From contig DBIU01000023.1 in assembly GCA_002304735.1 (NCBI GenBank), forward strand, positions 37,884 through 48,889: 11,006 nucleotides of DNA. Direction: 5' to 3'. The translations under genes were made by a program, and so were the position numbers. Positions 1 through 6,307 of the stretch are shown here, piece by piece. The stretch's first letter is position 1, and the number at the start of each line of letters is the position of its first letter. Under the pieces are notes generated by a model. That model did not search any database. It saw only the letters and a program-made list of their open reading frames with translations, and was not told the origin of the DNA. Source of the DNA: Ruminococcaceae bacterium UBA794 (GTDB lineage Bacteria; Bacillota; Clostridia; Oscillospirales; Ruminococcaceae).

Positions 1-1148
1 TTTTTGAGGCGGTTTTCGATATATTCCTTAATGAGCATATAAATTACCGCGCAAACGGGCACTCCGAGCAACATTCCGAGAATACCGAAGAAACCTCCGC
101 CGATGATAATTGCAATCAAAATCCACACCGCGGGAAGTCCTGTCTGGTCGCCGAGAATCCAAGGCGCGATAATGTTTCCGTCGACTGTCTGGAGTATAAC
201 GACAAAAATGATGAACCACACCGTGTTTATGGGATTATCGCTCAGCAGGAGCAGCAAGCAGCAGGGGATTGCTCCGAAAAACGGTCCGACAAAAGGAATG
301 AGGTTAAACACGAACATAATTACCGCAATCAGCGGAGCGAACGGCAAATTCATACATACGCAGCCGATAAAGTACAACAGCCCTATCAGAAACGCTTCAA
401 TGATTTTTCCGATAATAGAGCCGAGGAACTTCTCCGAAGCGTCGCGGCAAACTCCGAGAAAGCGCTGAGCGCGTTCGGGTTTAATTAGAGCGAATAGCAG
501 CTTTTTCGTCTGACCGACAAACATTTCTTTTCTTGCAAGAAGATAAATCGAGAGCGTAAGTCCGATGAAAACGTTCTTCAGCACGTCGATAACCGACCAT
601 ATTCCCGAAGCGACGTTCTGCGCGAAACCGAGAAGCTGGTTTGAATACTGATTCCAGATATCCTTGACAAATTTGTCGAAGTCGTTAAGCGGAGCGTCGA
701 AAAATTGCGCGAGCGTGGGATTTTTCTCGGCGATGTTCTGAAGGAAGCTGCGGACTGTGGCAATATATCCGTCCATATTATTGAAAACGGCGATAACGTT
801 CGTGACGAGCTGAGGGATAACGAGCATTATTATCAGCGTCAGAAACGCAATAATAATCAGCATTGTGATTACAAGCGAAAGAATACGCGAGCGGCTTTTG
901 AGCTTTTTGTCGCCCGAATGAGTCCATTTGCGGAATATCCCGTTCTCAAGCTTCATCATAAGCGGGTTAAGCAGATATGCGCAGAAAATTCCGATTATGA
1001 TGGGCGTAGCAACGGCGGCAAAGCCCGAAAGCTTCTGAGAAACAGTGTCAAAGTTGAATATCAGAAGAATAGCAAGCTCGCTTGCGATAATGGTACACAA
1101 GGCGTAAAAAGCGATTGTGAAATACTTTGAGTTCCAGTTTATTTTCAT
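1..1148 (-). CDS. AI-2E/PerM family membrane transporter, C-terminus cut by window edge
   Basis: Reading the minus strand from the ATG at 1148 gives 382 codons open to the left edge, so the stop lies outside the window. The protein is very hydrophobic, with likely membrane spans near residues 10-32, 43-62, 87-112, 185-205, 245-265, 268-302, 308-322 and 340-375. A soluble, helix-rich stretch lies at about 113-185. Family hallmarks near the end are NLIPFVGPFFGAIP (282-295), the Q-x2-D-x-N-x-I-x-P pattern (320-329) and G-D-Q-T-G-L-P (333-339). This is the AI-2E transporter family (Pfam PF01594; E. coli TqsA and PerM are members). Despite the family name, members have varied or unknown substrates, including Na+/H+ antiport, so no substrate is assigned. 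The start is preceded by a GGGG-containing ribosome site about 7 bases upstream. The gene has its own promoter and follows the amidohydrolase gene in the same direction. Confidence 0.9.
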   Translation of the reverse strand, partial: MKINWNSKYFTIAFYALCTIIASELAILLIFNFDTVSQKLSGFAAVATPIIIGIFCAYLLNPLMMKLENGIFRKWTHSGDKKLKSRSRILSLVITMLIIIAFLTLIIMLVIPQLVTNVIAVFNNMDGYIATVRSFLQNIAEKNPTLAQFFDAPLNDFDKFVKDIWNQYSNQLLGFAQNVASGIWSVIDVLKNVFIGLTLSIYLLARKEMFVGQTKKLLFALIKPERAQRFLGVCRDASEKFLGSIIGKIIEAFLIGLLYFIGCVCMNLPFAPLIAVIMFVFNLIPFVGPFFGAIPCCLLLLLSDNPINTVWFIIFVVILQTVDGNIIAPWILGDQTGLPAVWILIAIIIGGGFFGILGMLLGVPVCAVIYMLIKEYIENRLK

Positions 1149-1181
1149 AATCAAACCCCGTTTTCAGAAAATTATTCCTAT

Positions 1182-1199
1182 TATGATAATTTTATCATA
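1182..1199. repeat. Perfect 8-2-8 palindrome over the -10 box, candidate operator
   Basis: The two arms TATGATAA (1182-1189) and TTATCATA (1192-1199) are exact reverse complements around a TT centre. The site covers the whole -10 box of the AI-2E gene promoter and reaches its probable start site. That position and symmetry fit a binding site for a dimeric repressor. In AT-rich DNA a short palindrome can arise by chance, and no regulator is encoded nearby. Confidence 0.4.
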
Positions 1200-1217
1200 G
1201 TATTGTCAAAAAGTCAA
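1189..1217 (-). promoter_or_regulatory. Sigma-A type promoter for the AI-2E family gene
   Basis: On the minus strand a -35 box TTGACT (1217-1212) is followed by a 17-base spacer and a -10 box TAAAAT (1194-1189). Transcription would begin near 1182, giving a leader of about 35 bases before the ATG at 1148. The -35 box overlaps the TGA stop (1216-1214) of the upstream amidohydrolase gene, so this promoter sits at the very end of that gene. Box identity and spacing are seen directly; activity is inferred. Confidence 0.75.
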
Positions 1218-2002
1218 GACGTTTCTCCGAGAAGCCGAAGCGCGTTTTCGCTTAAAATCAAGCTTTGTTCGTCCTCCGAGAGCGGGATTTTGCGAAAGCG
1301 CTCAAGCTCCTCCGCCGAACTCCACATCGGGTAATCCGTACCCCAGAGAACCCTGTCCGCGCCGAATTTCGCAATTAGCTCGGCTGCGTGTTCGGGGGAA
1401 AGCGCGTAAAGCGAGCTTGAACAGTCTGTGTAAATTCCCGTTCCGCCGAGAACCGAAGCCGCTCTGTCCCAAAGCGACCAGCCCGCGAAATGCGCACCGA
1501 TAACCGTGAGCCGCGGAAACCTTTCGATGACCCGCAAAAGCCTTTCGGGAGCGGAATAATCATAACGCTCGTCGCCCATATGGAATAAAATCGGCAAGCG
1601 TCCTTCGGCGGCTTCATAGATAGGAAAAGCACGCTCGTCGTCAATGTTGAAGCGCTGAAAATCGCTGTGAAGCTTAATTCCCTTAAGTCCAAGCGAAGCA
1701 AGCCTGTCGATTTCGCCCGCGATATCGGGAAAATCGGGGTGAATTGTGCCGAAGCCGACGAGCTTTTCGGGATAATCGGAAACGCTTTGCGCGATAAAGC
1801 TGTTGATTGTCTGAACCTGCTCGGGAACTGTCGCCACGGATTGCACGATAAACCGCGAAACGCCCGCTTTTTCGCCGTCCGCGAGAAGTCCCGAAACCGT
1901 TCCGTCAAGCTCGACATTGATGTTGTAGAAGCTCGCAATCCCGTGCACGGCGCGTTCGGCGATTTTATCGGGATAAATATGAGCGTGAGCATTAATTATC
2001 AT
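1214..2002 (-). CDS. Metal-dependent amidohydrolase (amidohydrolase-2 family, TIM barrel)
   Basis: A complete protein of 262 residues, a normal length for the amidohydrolase-2 (Pfam PF04909) group of hydrolases and decarboxylases. Metal and active-site candidates are in the expected order: H6 and H8 in the N-terminal HAH motif, K110/H112 in GIKLH, H141 in LFHMGD, H171 in GAHFAG, and D223 in WGTDYP. No signal peptide or membrane segment is seen, so it should be cytosolic. The substrate cannot be told from sequence. Its ribosome site GAGGAA (2014-2009) overlaps the TGA stop of queA and lies 6 bases before the ATG. The two genes are therefore very likely co-transcribed and translationally coupled. 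No queuosine pathway step known to me needs this enzyme, so the pairing with queA may reflect shared expression only. Confidence 0.88.
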   Translation of the reverse strand: MIINAHAHIYPDKIAERAVHGIASFYNINVELDGTVSGLLADGEKAGVSRFIVQSVATVPEQVQTINSFIAQSVSDYPEKLVGFGTIHPDFPDIAGEIDRLASLGLKGIKLHSDFQRFNIDDERAFPIYEAAEGRLPILFHMGDERYDYSAPERLLRVIERFPRLTVIGAHFAGWSLWDRAASVLGGTGIYTDCSSSLYALSPEHAAELIAKFGADRVLWGTDYPMWSSAEELERFRKIPLSEDEQSLILSENALRLLGETS

Positions 2003-2012
2003 AGACTATTCC

Positions 2013-3023
2013 TCAAAATATCGCCGTGCAGTCGCCGAACGAGAAGAAACGGTATTTTTCTTCAATTGCGATTTTATAGGCATTGAGCGTTTTTTCTCTG
2101 CCGAGAAACGCGGAAACAAGCATTATCAGAGTGCTTTCGGGCAGGTGAAAATTTGTAATCAGCCCGTCGACGCACTTAAACTCATATCCCGGGTAAATGA
2201 AAATTCCCGTATCATCTGTCAGTTTACCGCTTTGCGCCGCGCTTTCGAGCGTGCGGCAGGAGGTCGTACCCACCGCTATAACGCGTCCGCCGCGCGCTTT
2301 TGTCTGTTTAATTTTCTCGGCGGTTTCTTCGGGAATTGTGTAATGCTCGACGTGCATTTTATGGTCGAGAATATTGTCCTCTTTCACCGGACGAAAAGTG
2401 CCAAGCCCAACGTGAAGCGTGACGAACGCGGTGTCAACGCCCTTTTCGCGCGCTTCGTCAAGTTCTTTCTCCGTGAAATGCAGACCTGCCGTGGGAGCTG
2501 CCGCAGAGCCTGTTTCGCGGCAGTAAACCGTGTTGTAGCGGTCTTTGTCCTTGAGCTTCTCCGTGATATACGGCGGAAGCGGCATTTGACCTATCCTGTC
2601 GAGAATATCAAAGAAATCGCCCTCGAACGTAAATCTTACAAGGCGGTTTCCGCCGTCCTCGTTGTCGATAATTTCTGCGGAAAGTCCCTCGGGGAAATCA
2701 ACGACAATGCCCGGTTTCAAGCGCTTTCCGGGTCTTACCATAGTTTCCCAATCGGTTAGGCTTTTTCTGTTCAGCAAAAGAAATTCAACGGCGGCGCCCG
2801 TTTCGCGCTTAATTCCGTAAATTCTCGCGGGAAAGACCTTGCTGTCGTTCATCACGAGCAAATCACCTTTATTAAGGTAATTGCATATATTGAAAAAACG
2901 GTCGTGCGTAATTTCGCCCGTTTTTCTTGAGATAACCATAAGTCTGGAGCTGTCGCGCGGCTCTGCGGGAGTCTGCGCGATAAGTTCCTGTGGCAGGTCG
3001 TAGTAAAAATCGCTTTTTTGCAT
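2013..3023 (-). CDS. queA: S-adenosylmethionine:tRNA ribosyltransferase-isomerase QueA
   Basis: QueA transfers and rearranges the ribosyl group of S-adenosylmethionine onto 7-aminomethyl-7-deazaguanine at the wobble position (34) of GUN-anticodon tRNAs, making epoxyqueuosine. The 336-residue product matches the family length (about 340-355). Conserved blocks include YYDLPQELIAQTP (7-19), the RDSSRLMV segment (23-30), NDSKVFPARIYG (59-70), ETGAAVEFLL (74-83), GSAAAPTAGLHFT (172-184), THV-type LHVGLGTFRPV (203-213), HKMHVEHY (221-228), GTTSCRTLES (252-261) and LITNFHLPESTL (288-299). An in-frame extension reaches upstream to 3158, but it reads non-family sequence through the promoter. The ATG at 3023 is chosen because the AGAGGT ribosome site (3036-3031) sits 7 bases before it and family homology starts at once (MQKSDFYYDLP). 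First gene of a two-gene unit with the amidohydrolase. Confidence 0.97.
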   Translation of the reverse strand: MQKSDFYYDLPQELIAQTPAEPRDSSRLMVISRKTGEITHDRFFNICNYLNKGDLLVMNDSKVFPARIYGIKRETGAAVEFLLLNRKSLTDWETMVRPGKRLKPGIVVDFPEGLSAEIIDNEDGGNRLVRFTFEGDFFDILDRIGQMPLPPYITEKLKDKDRYNTVYCRETGSAAAPTAGLHFTEKELDEAREKGVDTAFVTLHVGLGTFRPVKEDNILDHKMHVEHYTIPEETAEKIKQTKARGGRVIAVGTTSCRTLESAAQSGKLTDDTGIFIYPGYEFKCVDGLITNFHLPESTLIMLVSAFLGREKTLNAYKIAIEEKYRFFSFGDCTAIF

Positions 3024-3057
3024 AGTTTTAACCTCTTTTTTCTTTGACGCTGCCTTA

Positions 3058-3086
3058 ATTGTAACACTTTTCATAAATTTTGTCAA
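3058..3086 (-). promoter_or_regulatory. Strong sigma-A promoter for queA, with extended -10
   Basis: The minus strand carries a consensus -35 box TTGACA (3086-3081), a 17-base spacer and a -10 box TACAAT (3063-3058), with TG one base before the -10 (extended -10). Transcription would start near 3051, leaving about 28 bases of leader and no room for a riboswitch. It is back to back with the lysine operon promoter, the two -35 boxes being 30 bases apart. Confidence 0.85.
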
Positions 3087-3116
3087 CCGCGGAAAGCAAA
3101 AAATCGCATAAATCCC

Positions 3117-3145
3117 TTGACAAATGTTTATAGATGTGGTAAAAT
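3117..3145 (+). promoter_or_regulatory. Strong sigma-A promoter for the asd-dapA-dapB operon
   Basis: The consensus -35 box TTGACA (3117-3122), a 17-base spacer and the -10 box TAAAAT (3140-3145) are all present, and TG at 3137-3138 makes it an extended -10. The probable start site is near 3152. Everything from there to the asd start (about 318 bases) is untranslated leader holding the lysine riboswitch. A near-perfect promoter fits a unit whose control lies in premature termination rather than initiation. Confidence 0.88.
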
Positions 3146-3196
3146 AATATATATTCAATTTTGAACGAATGAAGTTTCGCTGTTGAATATAATATC

Positions 3197-3358
3197 CGGT
3201 AGAGGCGCGGTGATGAAAAGTAACGGCGATACGGCTTGTCGGAAAGCCGCCGTGAAAGGCTGAACCGCCGAGGGGCGCGTATTCCGATGTGCGTGTTTTC
3301 CGGTTGTGCGTTGAATATGCGTACGACTGTCATCGAGCTGTTTGATGGAGCGCTGCCG
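3197..3358 (+). ncRNA. Lysine riboswitch (L-box) aptamer
   Basis: The leader matches the lysine riboswitch class (Rfam RF00168) in order of conserved parts. The closing helix P1 pairs CGGTAG (3197-3202) with CTGCCG (3353-3358). Then come the core AGAGGCGC (3201-3208), an AGTAA motif (3219-3223), and a P2 arm in which ACGGCG (3223-3228) pairs with CGCCGT (3248-3253). The signature GGCTGAACCGCCGAGG follows at 3258-3272, then TGTGCGTTGAATATG around 3305-3319 and GACTGTCA (3325-3332), and finally a P5-like hairpin with CATC (3331-3334) opposite GATG (3344-3347). These parts align well with the Bacillus subtilis lysC leader as I remember it. In this class lysine binding stabilises P1 and favours termination. 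The genes that follow make aspartate semialdehyde and DAP, which agrees with the call. Confidence 0.93.
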
Positions 3359-3410
3359 CAAAATATTGATTTATTGCAGTATTTTGCAGTTTTTGCTGTA
3401 TAAAAGCGCG

Positions 3411-3435
3411 CCGATGACATTTTCATCGGTTTTTT
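3411..3435 (+). terminator. Intrinsic terminator of the lysine riboswitch (expression platform)
   Basis: A 7-bp stem CCGATGA (3411-3417) / TCATCGG (3423-3429) with a 5-base loop is followed by six T (3430-3435), just before the asd ribosome site. A competing antiterminator is visible: GGAGCGCT (3347-3354) can pair with AGCGCGCC (3405-3412), 7 of 8 positions. That pairing uses the 3' strand of P1 and the first two bases of the terminator stem, so aptamer closure and antitermination exclude one another. The prediction is OFF with lysine and ON without. An additional hairpin, GCAAAATA (3358-3365) with TATTTTGC (3380-3387), lies between aptamer and terminator. The terminator is seen directly; the switching model is inference. 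Confidence 0.87.
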
Positions 3436-3469
3436 ATTATATCATTATAAACAAAGGAAGGGTACGGCA

Positions 3470-4552
3470 ATGAAAGAAAAGTATAATGTAGGCATTATCG
3501 GGGCGACGGGAATGGTAGGACAGCGTTTTGCTATTCTTCTTGAAAATCACCCGTGGTTCAATGTTAAGGTTTTGGCGGCTTCTTCGCGTTCGGCGGGAAA
3601 GACGTATAAAGAGGCTGTCGGCGACCGCTGGTTTATGGACGTTCCTATGCCCAAGAGTATGGAAGATATAGTAATCAAGGACGCAGAAGCGGACGTTGAC
3701 GAGATTGCTTCTTCGGTTGACTTTGTTTTCTGCGCGGTAAATATGAAGAAGGACGAAATCAAGGCTCTCGAGGAGAAATACGCAAAGGCGGAGTGCCCCG
3801 TTATGTCGAACAATTCCGCGAACCGCGGCGTTCCGGACGTTCCTATGATTATTCCCGAGGTTAACGCAGACCACGCGGCTGTTATCGAAACGCAGAAAAA
3901 GCGCCTCGGCACAAAGCGCGGCTTTATCTCGGTTAAGTCGAACTGCTCCATTCAGAGCTATGTTCCGGCGCTTTCTCCTCTCAGAAAGTTCGGCATTACC
4001 GAAGTTCTCGCCTGCACATATCAGGCGATTTCCGGCGCAGGAAAGACCTTTGCGACTTGGCCCGAGATGGTTGACAACGTTATTCCTTACATCGGCGGAG
4101 AGGAGGAAAAGTCCGAGCAGGAGCCGCTTAAGGTTTGGGGTCACATCGAGAACGGCGTTATCGTAAACGCGGATAAGCCCGCTATTACAACTCAGTGCCT
4201 CAGAGTTCCCGTATCGAACGGACATTTTGCGGCTGTTTTTGTAAGATTTGAGAACAAGCCCACTATCGAGGAAATCAAGAAGATTTGGGCTGAATATAAA
4301 GCGGAACCGCAGGAGCTTAAGCTTCCTTCCGCTCCCAAGCAGTTCCTGCACTACTTTGAGGAGGACAATATGCCGCAGGCGACGCTTCACCGCAATCTTG
4401 AGGGCGGTATGGCGGTTTCTATCGGCAGACTTCGCCCCGACACGCAGTATGACTACAAGTTTGTTTGCCTGTCGCACAATACGCTCAGAGGCGCAGCGGG
4501 CGGCGCGGTTGAAATGGCTGAGCTTCTCGCGGCAAAGGGCTATCTTGACTGA
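3470..4552 (+). CDS. asd: Aspartate-semialdehyde dehydrogenase
   Basis: Reduces L-4-aspartyl phosphate with NADPH to aspartate semialdehyde, the branch point to lysine/DAP, threonine and methionine. The 360-residue product begins with the dinucleotide-binding loop GIIGATGMVGQRF (8-20). Catalytic candidates are C159 in SNCSIQ, Q185 in TYQAISGAG, R245 and H252 in SNGHFA. Its length and the SNCSIQ and YQAISGAGKTF blocks look more like the archaeal/fungal-type branch than the E. coli enzyme; that subtype call is from memory of the families. The ATG follows the purine-rich ribosome site AAGGAAGGG (3454-3462) at 7 bases. It is the first gene after the lysine riboswitch and the expected target of lysine repression. 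An 85-base gap separates it from dapA. Confidence 0.97.
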   Translation: MKEKYNVGIIGATGMVGQRFAILLENHPWFNVKVLAASSRSAGKTYKEAVGDRWFMDVPMPKSMEDIVIKDAEADVDEIASSVDFVFCAVNMKKDEIKALEEKYAKAECPVMSNNSANRGVPDVPMIIPEVNADHAAVIETQKKRLGTKRGFISVKSNCSIQSYVPALSPLRKFGITEVLACTYQAISGAGKTFATWPEMVDNVIPYIGGEEEKSEQEPLKVWGHIENGVIVNADKPAITTQCLRVPVSNGHFAAVFVRFENKPTIEEIKKIWAEYKAEPQELKLPSAPKQFLHYFEEDNMPQATLHRNLEGGMAVSIGRLRPDTQYDYKFVCLSHNTLRGAAGGAVEMAELLAAKGYLD

Positions 4553-4563
4553 TTAATTTAGGC

Positions 4564-4610
4564 AATACCGCGGAATTGCCGTCTAGAGCGTGTGATTTCG
4601 CGGTATTTTT
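4564..4610 (+). other. Hairpin followed by T-run between asd and dapA
   Basis: AATACCGCG (4564-4572) is the exact reverse complement of CGCGGTATT (4599-4607), a 9-bp stem closed by a 26-base loop and followed by T at 4606-4610. An overlapping smaller hairpin pairs GGCAA (4561-4565) with TTGCC (4576-4580). The large loop makes this a weak intrinsic terminator at best. It could lower dapA expression relative to asd, or act as an RNA processing or stabilising element. The structure is seen; any function is inference. Confidence 0.5.
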
Positions 4611-4611
4611 A

Positions 4612-4620
4612 TGGTATAGT
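4612..4620 (+). promoter_or_regulatory. Possible internal extended -10 promoter before dapA
   Basis: TGG followed by TATAGT (4615-4620) resembles an extended -10 element directly after the asd-dapA hairpin. The -35 position (near 4592-4597, GTGATT) is poor. If active it would let dapA-dapB escape part of the riboswitch control, but it would start transcription about 11 bases before the dapA ATG, very close to the ribosome site. Confidence 0.2.
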
Positions 4621-4637
4621 TACAGAAAGGTGATATT

Positions 4638-5528
4638 ATGAGCAATTCAATCTTCACGGGCTGCGCCACGGCGATAGCTACTCCGATGAATACGGACGGA
4701 AGTATAAATTACGATGAATTTGGCAGACTTATCGACTGGCAGATAGACAACAAAATCGACGCGCTTGTTATCTGCGGAACAACGGGCGAGAGCGCAACGA
4801 TGACCGATGATGAACACGTCGAGGTTCTTCGCTACGGCATAAATCGCGTTGCAAAGCGCGTTCCCGTAATCGCGGGCGCAGGCTCGAACGACACCAAATA
4901 TGCGGTTGACCTGTCGATTGAAGCCGAAAAGCTCGGCGCAGACGCGCTTCTGCACGTTACTCCTTATTATAATAAGGCTTCTCAGCGTGGGCTTATCAGG
5001 CATTTTACGGATATCGCGGACGCTGTTAATATCCCGATTATGCTCTATAATGTTCCTTCAAGAACGGGCTGCAATATTTCACTCGATACATATATTGAAC
5101 TTGCAAAACACCCGAATATCACGGCTGTCAAGGAAGCGAGCGCTAATATGAAAACAGTTATGGGAATTGCCGCGAACACCGACCTTGACATTTATTCCGG
5201 AAACGACGACGAGGCACTTTGCTGTCTTGCGCTTGGCGGAAAGGGACTTATTTCCGTGACGTCAAACGTTGCTCCGCTTCAGAAGCACAATGAGATTGCA
5301 CTTTATCTTGACAGAAAAAGGGAAGAAGCGCTCGAAATCGCAAAGAAGCTCTTTGCTCTTGATATGGCGATGTTTATGGACGTAAACCCCATTCCTGTAA
5401 AGGAAGCGCTTAATCTCGCGGGATTTAAGGCGGGAGAGTGCAGACTTCCTCTTTGCTCAATGAGCGACGATATGAAGGCAAGGCTTAGAGCTGTAATGGA
5501 AGAATACAAACTTCTGAATATTGTCTGA
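4638..5528 (+). CDS. dapA: 4-hydroxy-tetrahydrodipicolinate synthase
   Basis: Condenses pyruvate with aspartate semialdehyde, the committed step to DAP and lysine, in the cytosol. The product has 296 residues, the normal size for this class I aldolase (TIM barrel, usually a tetramer). Key residues are in place: T48/T49 in CGTTGE, Y110/Y111 in VTPYYNK, Y138 in LYNVPSRTG with R142, and the Schiff-base lysine K165 in AVKEAS. GND (188-190) and the GGKGLISVTSN block (200-210) are also typical. Ribosome site AAAGGTGA precedes the ATG. It lies 85 bases after asd and 18 before dapB. Whether this enzyme is feedback-inhibited by lysine cannot be judged from sequence alone. Confidence 0.97.
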   Translation: MSNSIFTGCATAIATPMNTDGSINYDEFGRLIDWQIDNKIDALVICGTTGESATMTDDEHVEVLRYGINRVAKRVPVIAGAGSNDTKYAVDLSIEAEKLGADALLHVTPYYNKASQRGLIRHFTDIADAVNIPIMLYNVPSRTGCNISLDTYIELAKHPNITAVKEASANMKTVMGIAANTDLDIYSGNDDEALCCLALGGKGLISVTSNVAPLQKHNEIALYLDRKREEALEIAKKLFALDMAMFMDVNPIPVKEALNLAGFKAGECRLPLCSMSDDMKARLRAVMEEYKLLNIV

Positions 5529-5546
5529 GCGTAAAAGGAGCGTATA

Positions 5547-6305
5547 ATGACAAGGATTTCAATTTCAGGTGCATGCGGGAGAATGGGACGAGTAATCGCT
5601 TCTCTCGCAAAAGAACGCGCCGATTGTGAAATAATTTCGGGAATAGATAAAATAACGGAGAAATATGACGATTTTCCGATTGTGGGAAATGTGTTTGATT
5701 TGCCCGAAAAGCCCGATGTTATAATCGACTTTTCGCACCCGTCGGCGCTTCCCGATTTGCTTTCGTACTGCAAGATGAACGGTGTGCCGCTTGTTATCGC
5801 GACAACGGGATATTCCGACGAGGAGCGCTCGAAGATAACCGCGGCGGCAGGACAGACGCCGATTTTCTTCACATTTAATATGTCGCTTGGAATAAACCTG
5901 CTTGCGGAGCTTGCGAGAAAAGCGGCGCAGATTTTAGGTTCGCAGTTTGATATTGAGATTGTTGAAAAGCATCACAATCAGAAAAAGGACGCTCCTTCGG
6001 GAACTGCGATTATGCTTGCGGAAGCGATAAACGAGGAGCTTGGCAACAGCAAGCGCTTTATTTACGACCGCCACTCGGTTCGTCAGCCGCGCGGCAAGGA
6101 CGAAATCGGCTTGCACTCGGTGCGCGGAGGAACGATTGTCGGCGAACACGACATTATTTTCGCGGGACACGACGAGGTTATCACTCTTTCGCACAGCGCG
6201 CAGTCGAGAGAGGTTTTCGCGGCGGGCGCGGTAAACGCGGCTGTTTTTCTCGCGGAAAAACCCGCGGGGCTTTATACAATGAGCGACCTGATTAAGGAGG
6301 GCTGA
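5547..6305 (+). CDS. dapB: 4-hydroxy-tetrahydrodipicolinate reductase
   Basis: Reduces the DapA product with NAD(P)H to tetrahydrodipicolinate, from which the succinylase, acetylase, aminotransferase or dehydrogenase branch leads to DAP; none of those later genes is in this window. The product is 252 residues, typical of DapB. An N-terminal Rossmann fold has the GACGRMG motif (8-14), followed by DFSHPSA (61-67) and ATTGYS (85-90). The substrate domain carries the hallmark EKHHNQKKDAPSGTA (140-154 region) with H142, H143 and K147 as the catalytic set, then VRGGTIVGEHDI (192-203). AAAAGGAG (about 5533-5540) is the ribosome site. The end of the gene contains the ribosome site of the next one. 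Confidence 0.97.
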   Translation: MTRISISGACGRMGRVIASLAKERADCEIISGIDKITEKYDDFPIVGNVFDLPEKPDVIIDFSHPSALPDLLSYCKMNGVPLVIATTGYSDEERSKITAAAGQTPIFFTFNMSLGINLLAELARKAAQILGSQFDIEIVEKHHNQKKDAPSGTAIMLAEAINEELGNSKRFIYDRHSVRQPRGKDEIGLHSVRGGTIVGEHDIIFAGHDEVITLSHSAQSREVFAAGAVNAAVFLAEKPAGLYTMSDLIKEG

Positions 6306-6307
6306 AG

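Noticed and set aside
705..1130. Plus-strand 141-codon frame opposite the AI-2E family gene
   Set aside because: The minus strand encodes a well-conserved membrane protein over the same bases; the plus product is charged and low in complexity, with no ribosome site.
1..1148. Naming the membrane protein as a true autoinducer-2 exporter
   Set aside because: Family membership does not prove substrate; most members, including PerM-type proteins and Na+/H+ antiporters, are unrelated to AI-2.
3024..3057. preQ1 riboswitch in the queA leader
   Set aside because: The inferred leader is only about 28 bases and shows no stem followed by the A-rich tail typical of preQ1 aptamers.
3024..3158. N-terminal extension of QueA by 45 residues
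   Set aside because: The extension would be translated through the queA promoter (-35/-10 at 3086-3058), so it lies upstream of or at the transcription start; the ATG at 3023 has a good ribosome site and family homology.
3055..3426. Minus-strand open frames across the lysine leader
   Set aside because: They run antisense through the riboswitch, terminator and the asd promoter, and have no credible start sites; the leader RNA explains this region better.
3437..4477. Long open frame of 346 codons on the minus strand opposite asd
   Set aside because: It is antisense to a fully conserved asd gene, has no ribosome site, gives an arginine- and asparagine-rich product without recognisable domain, and arises from codon bias of the real gene.
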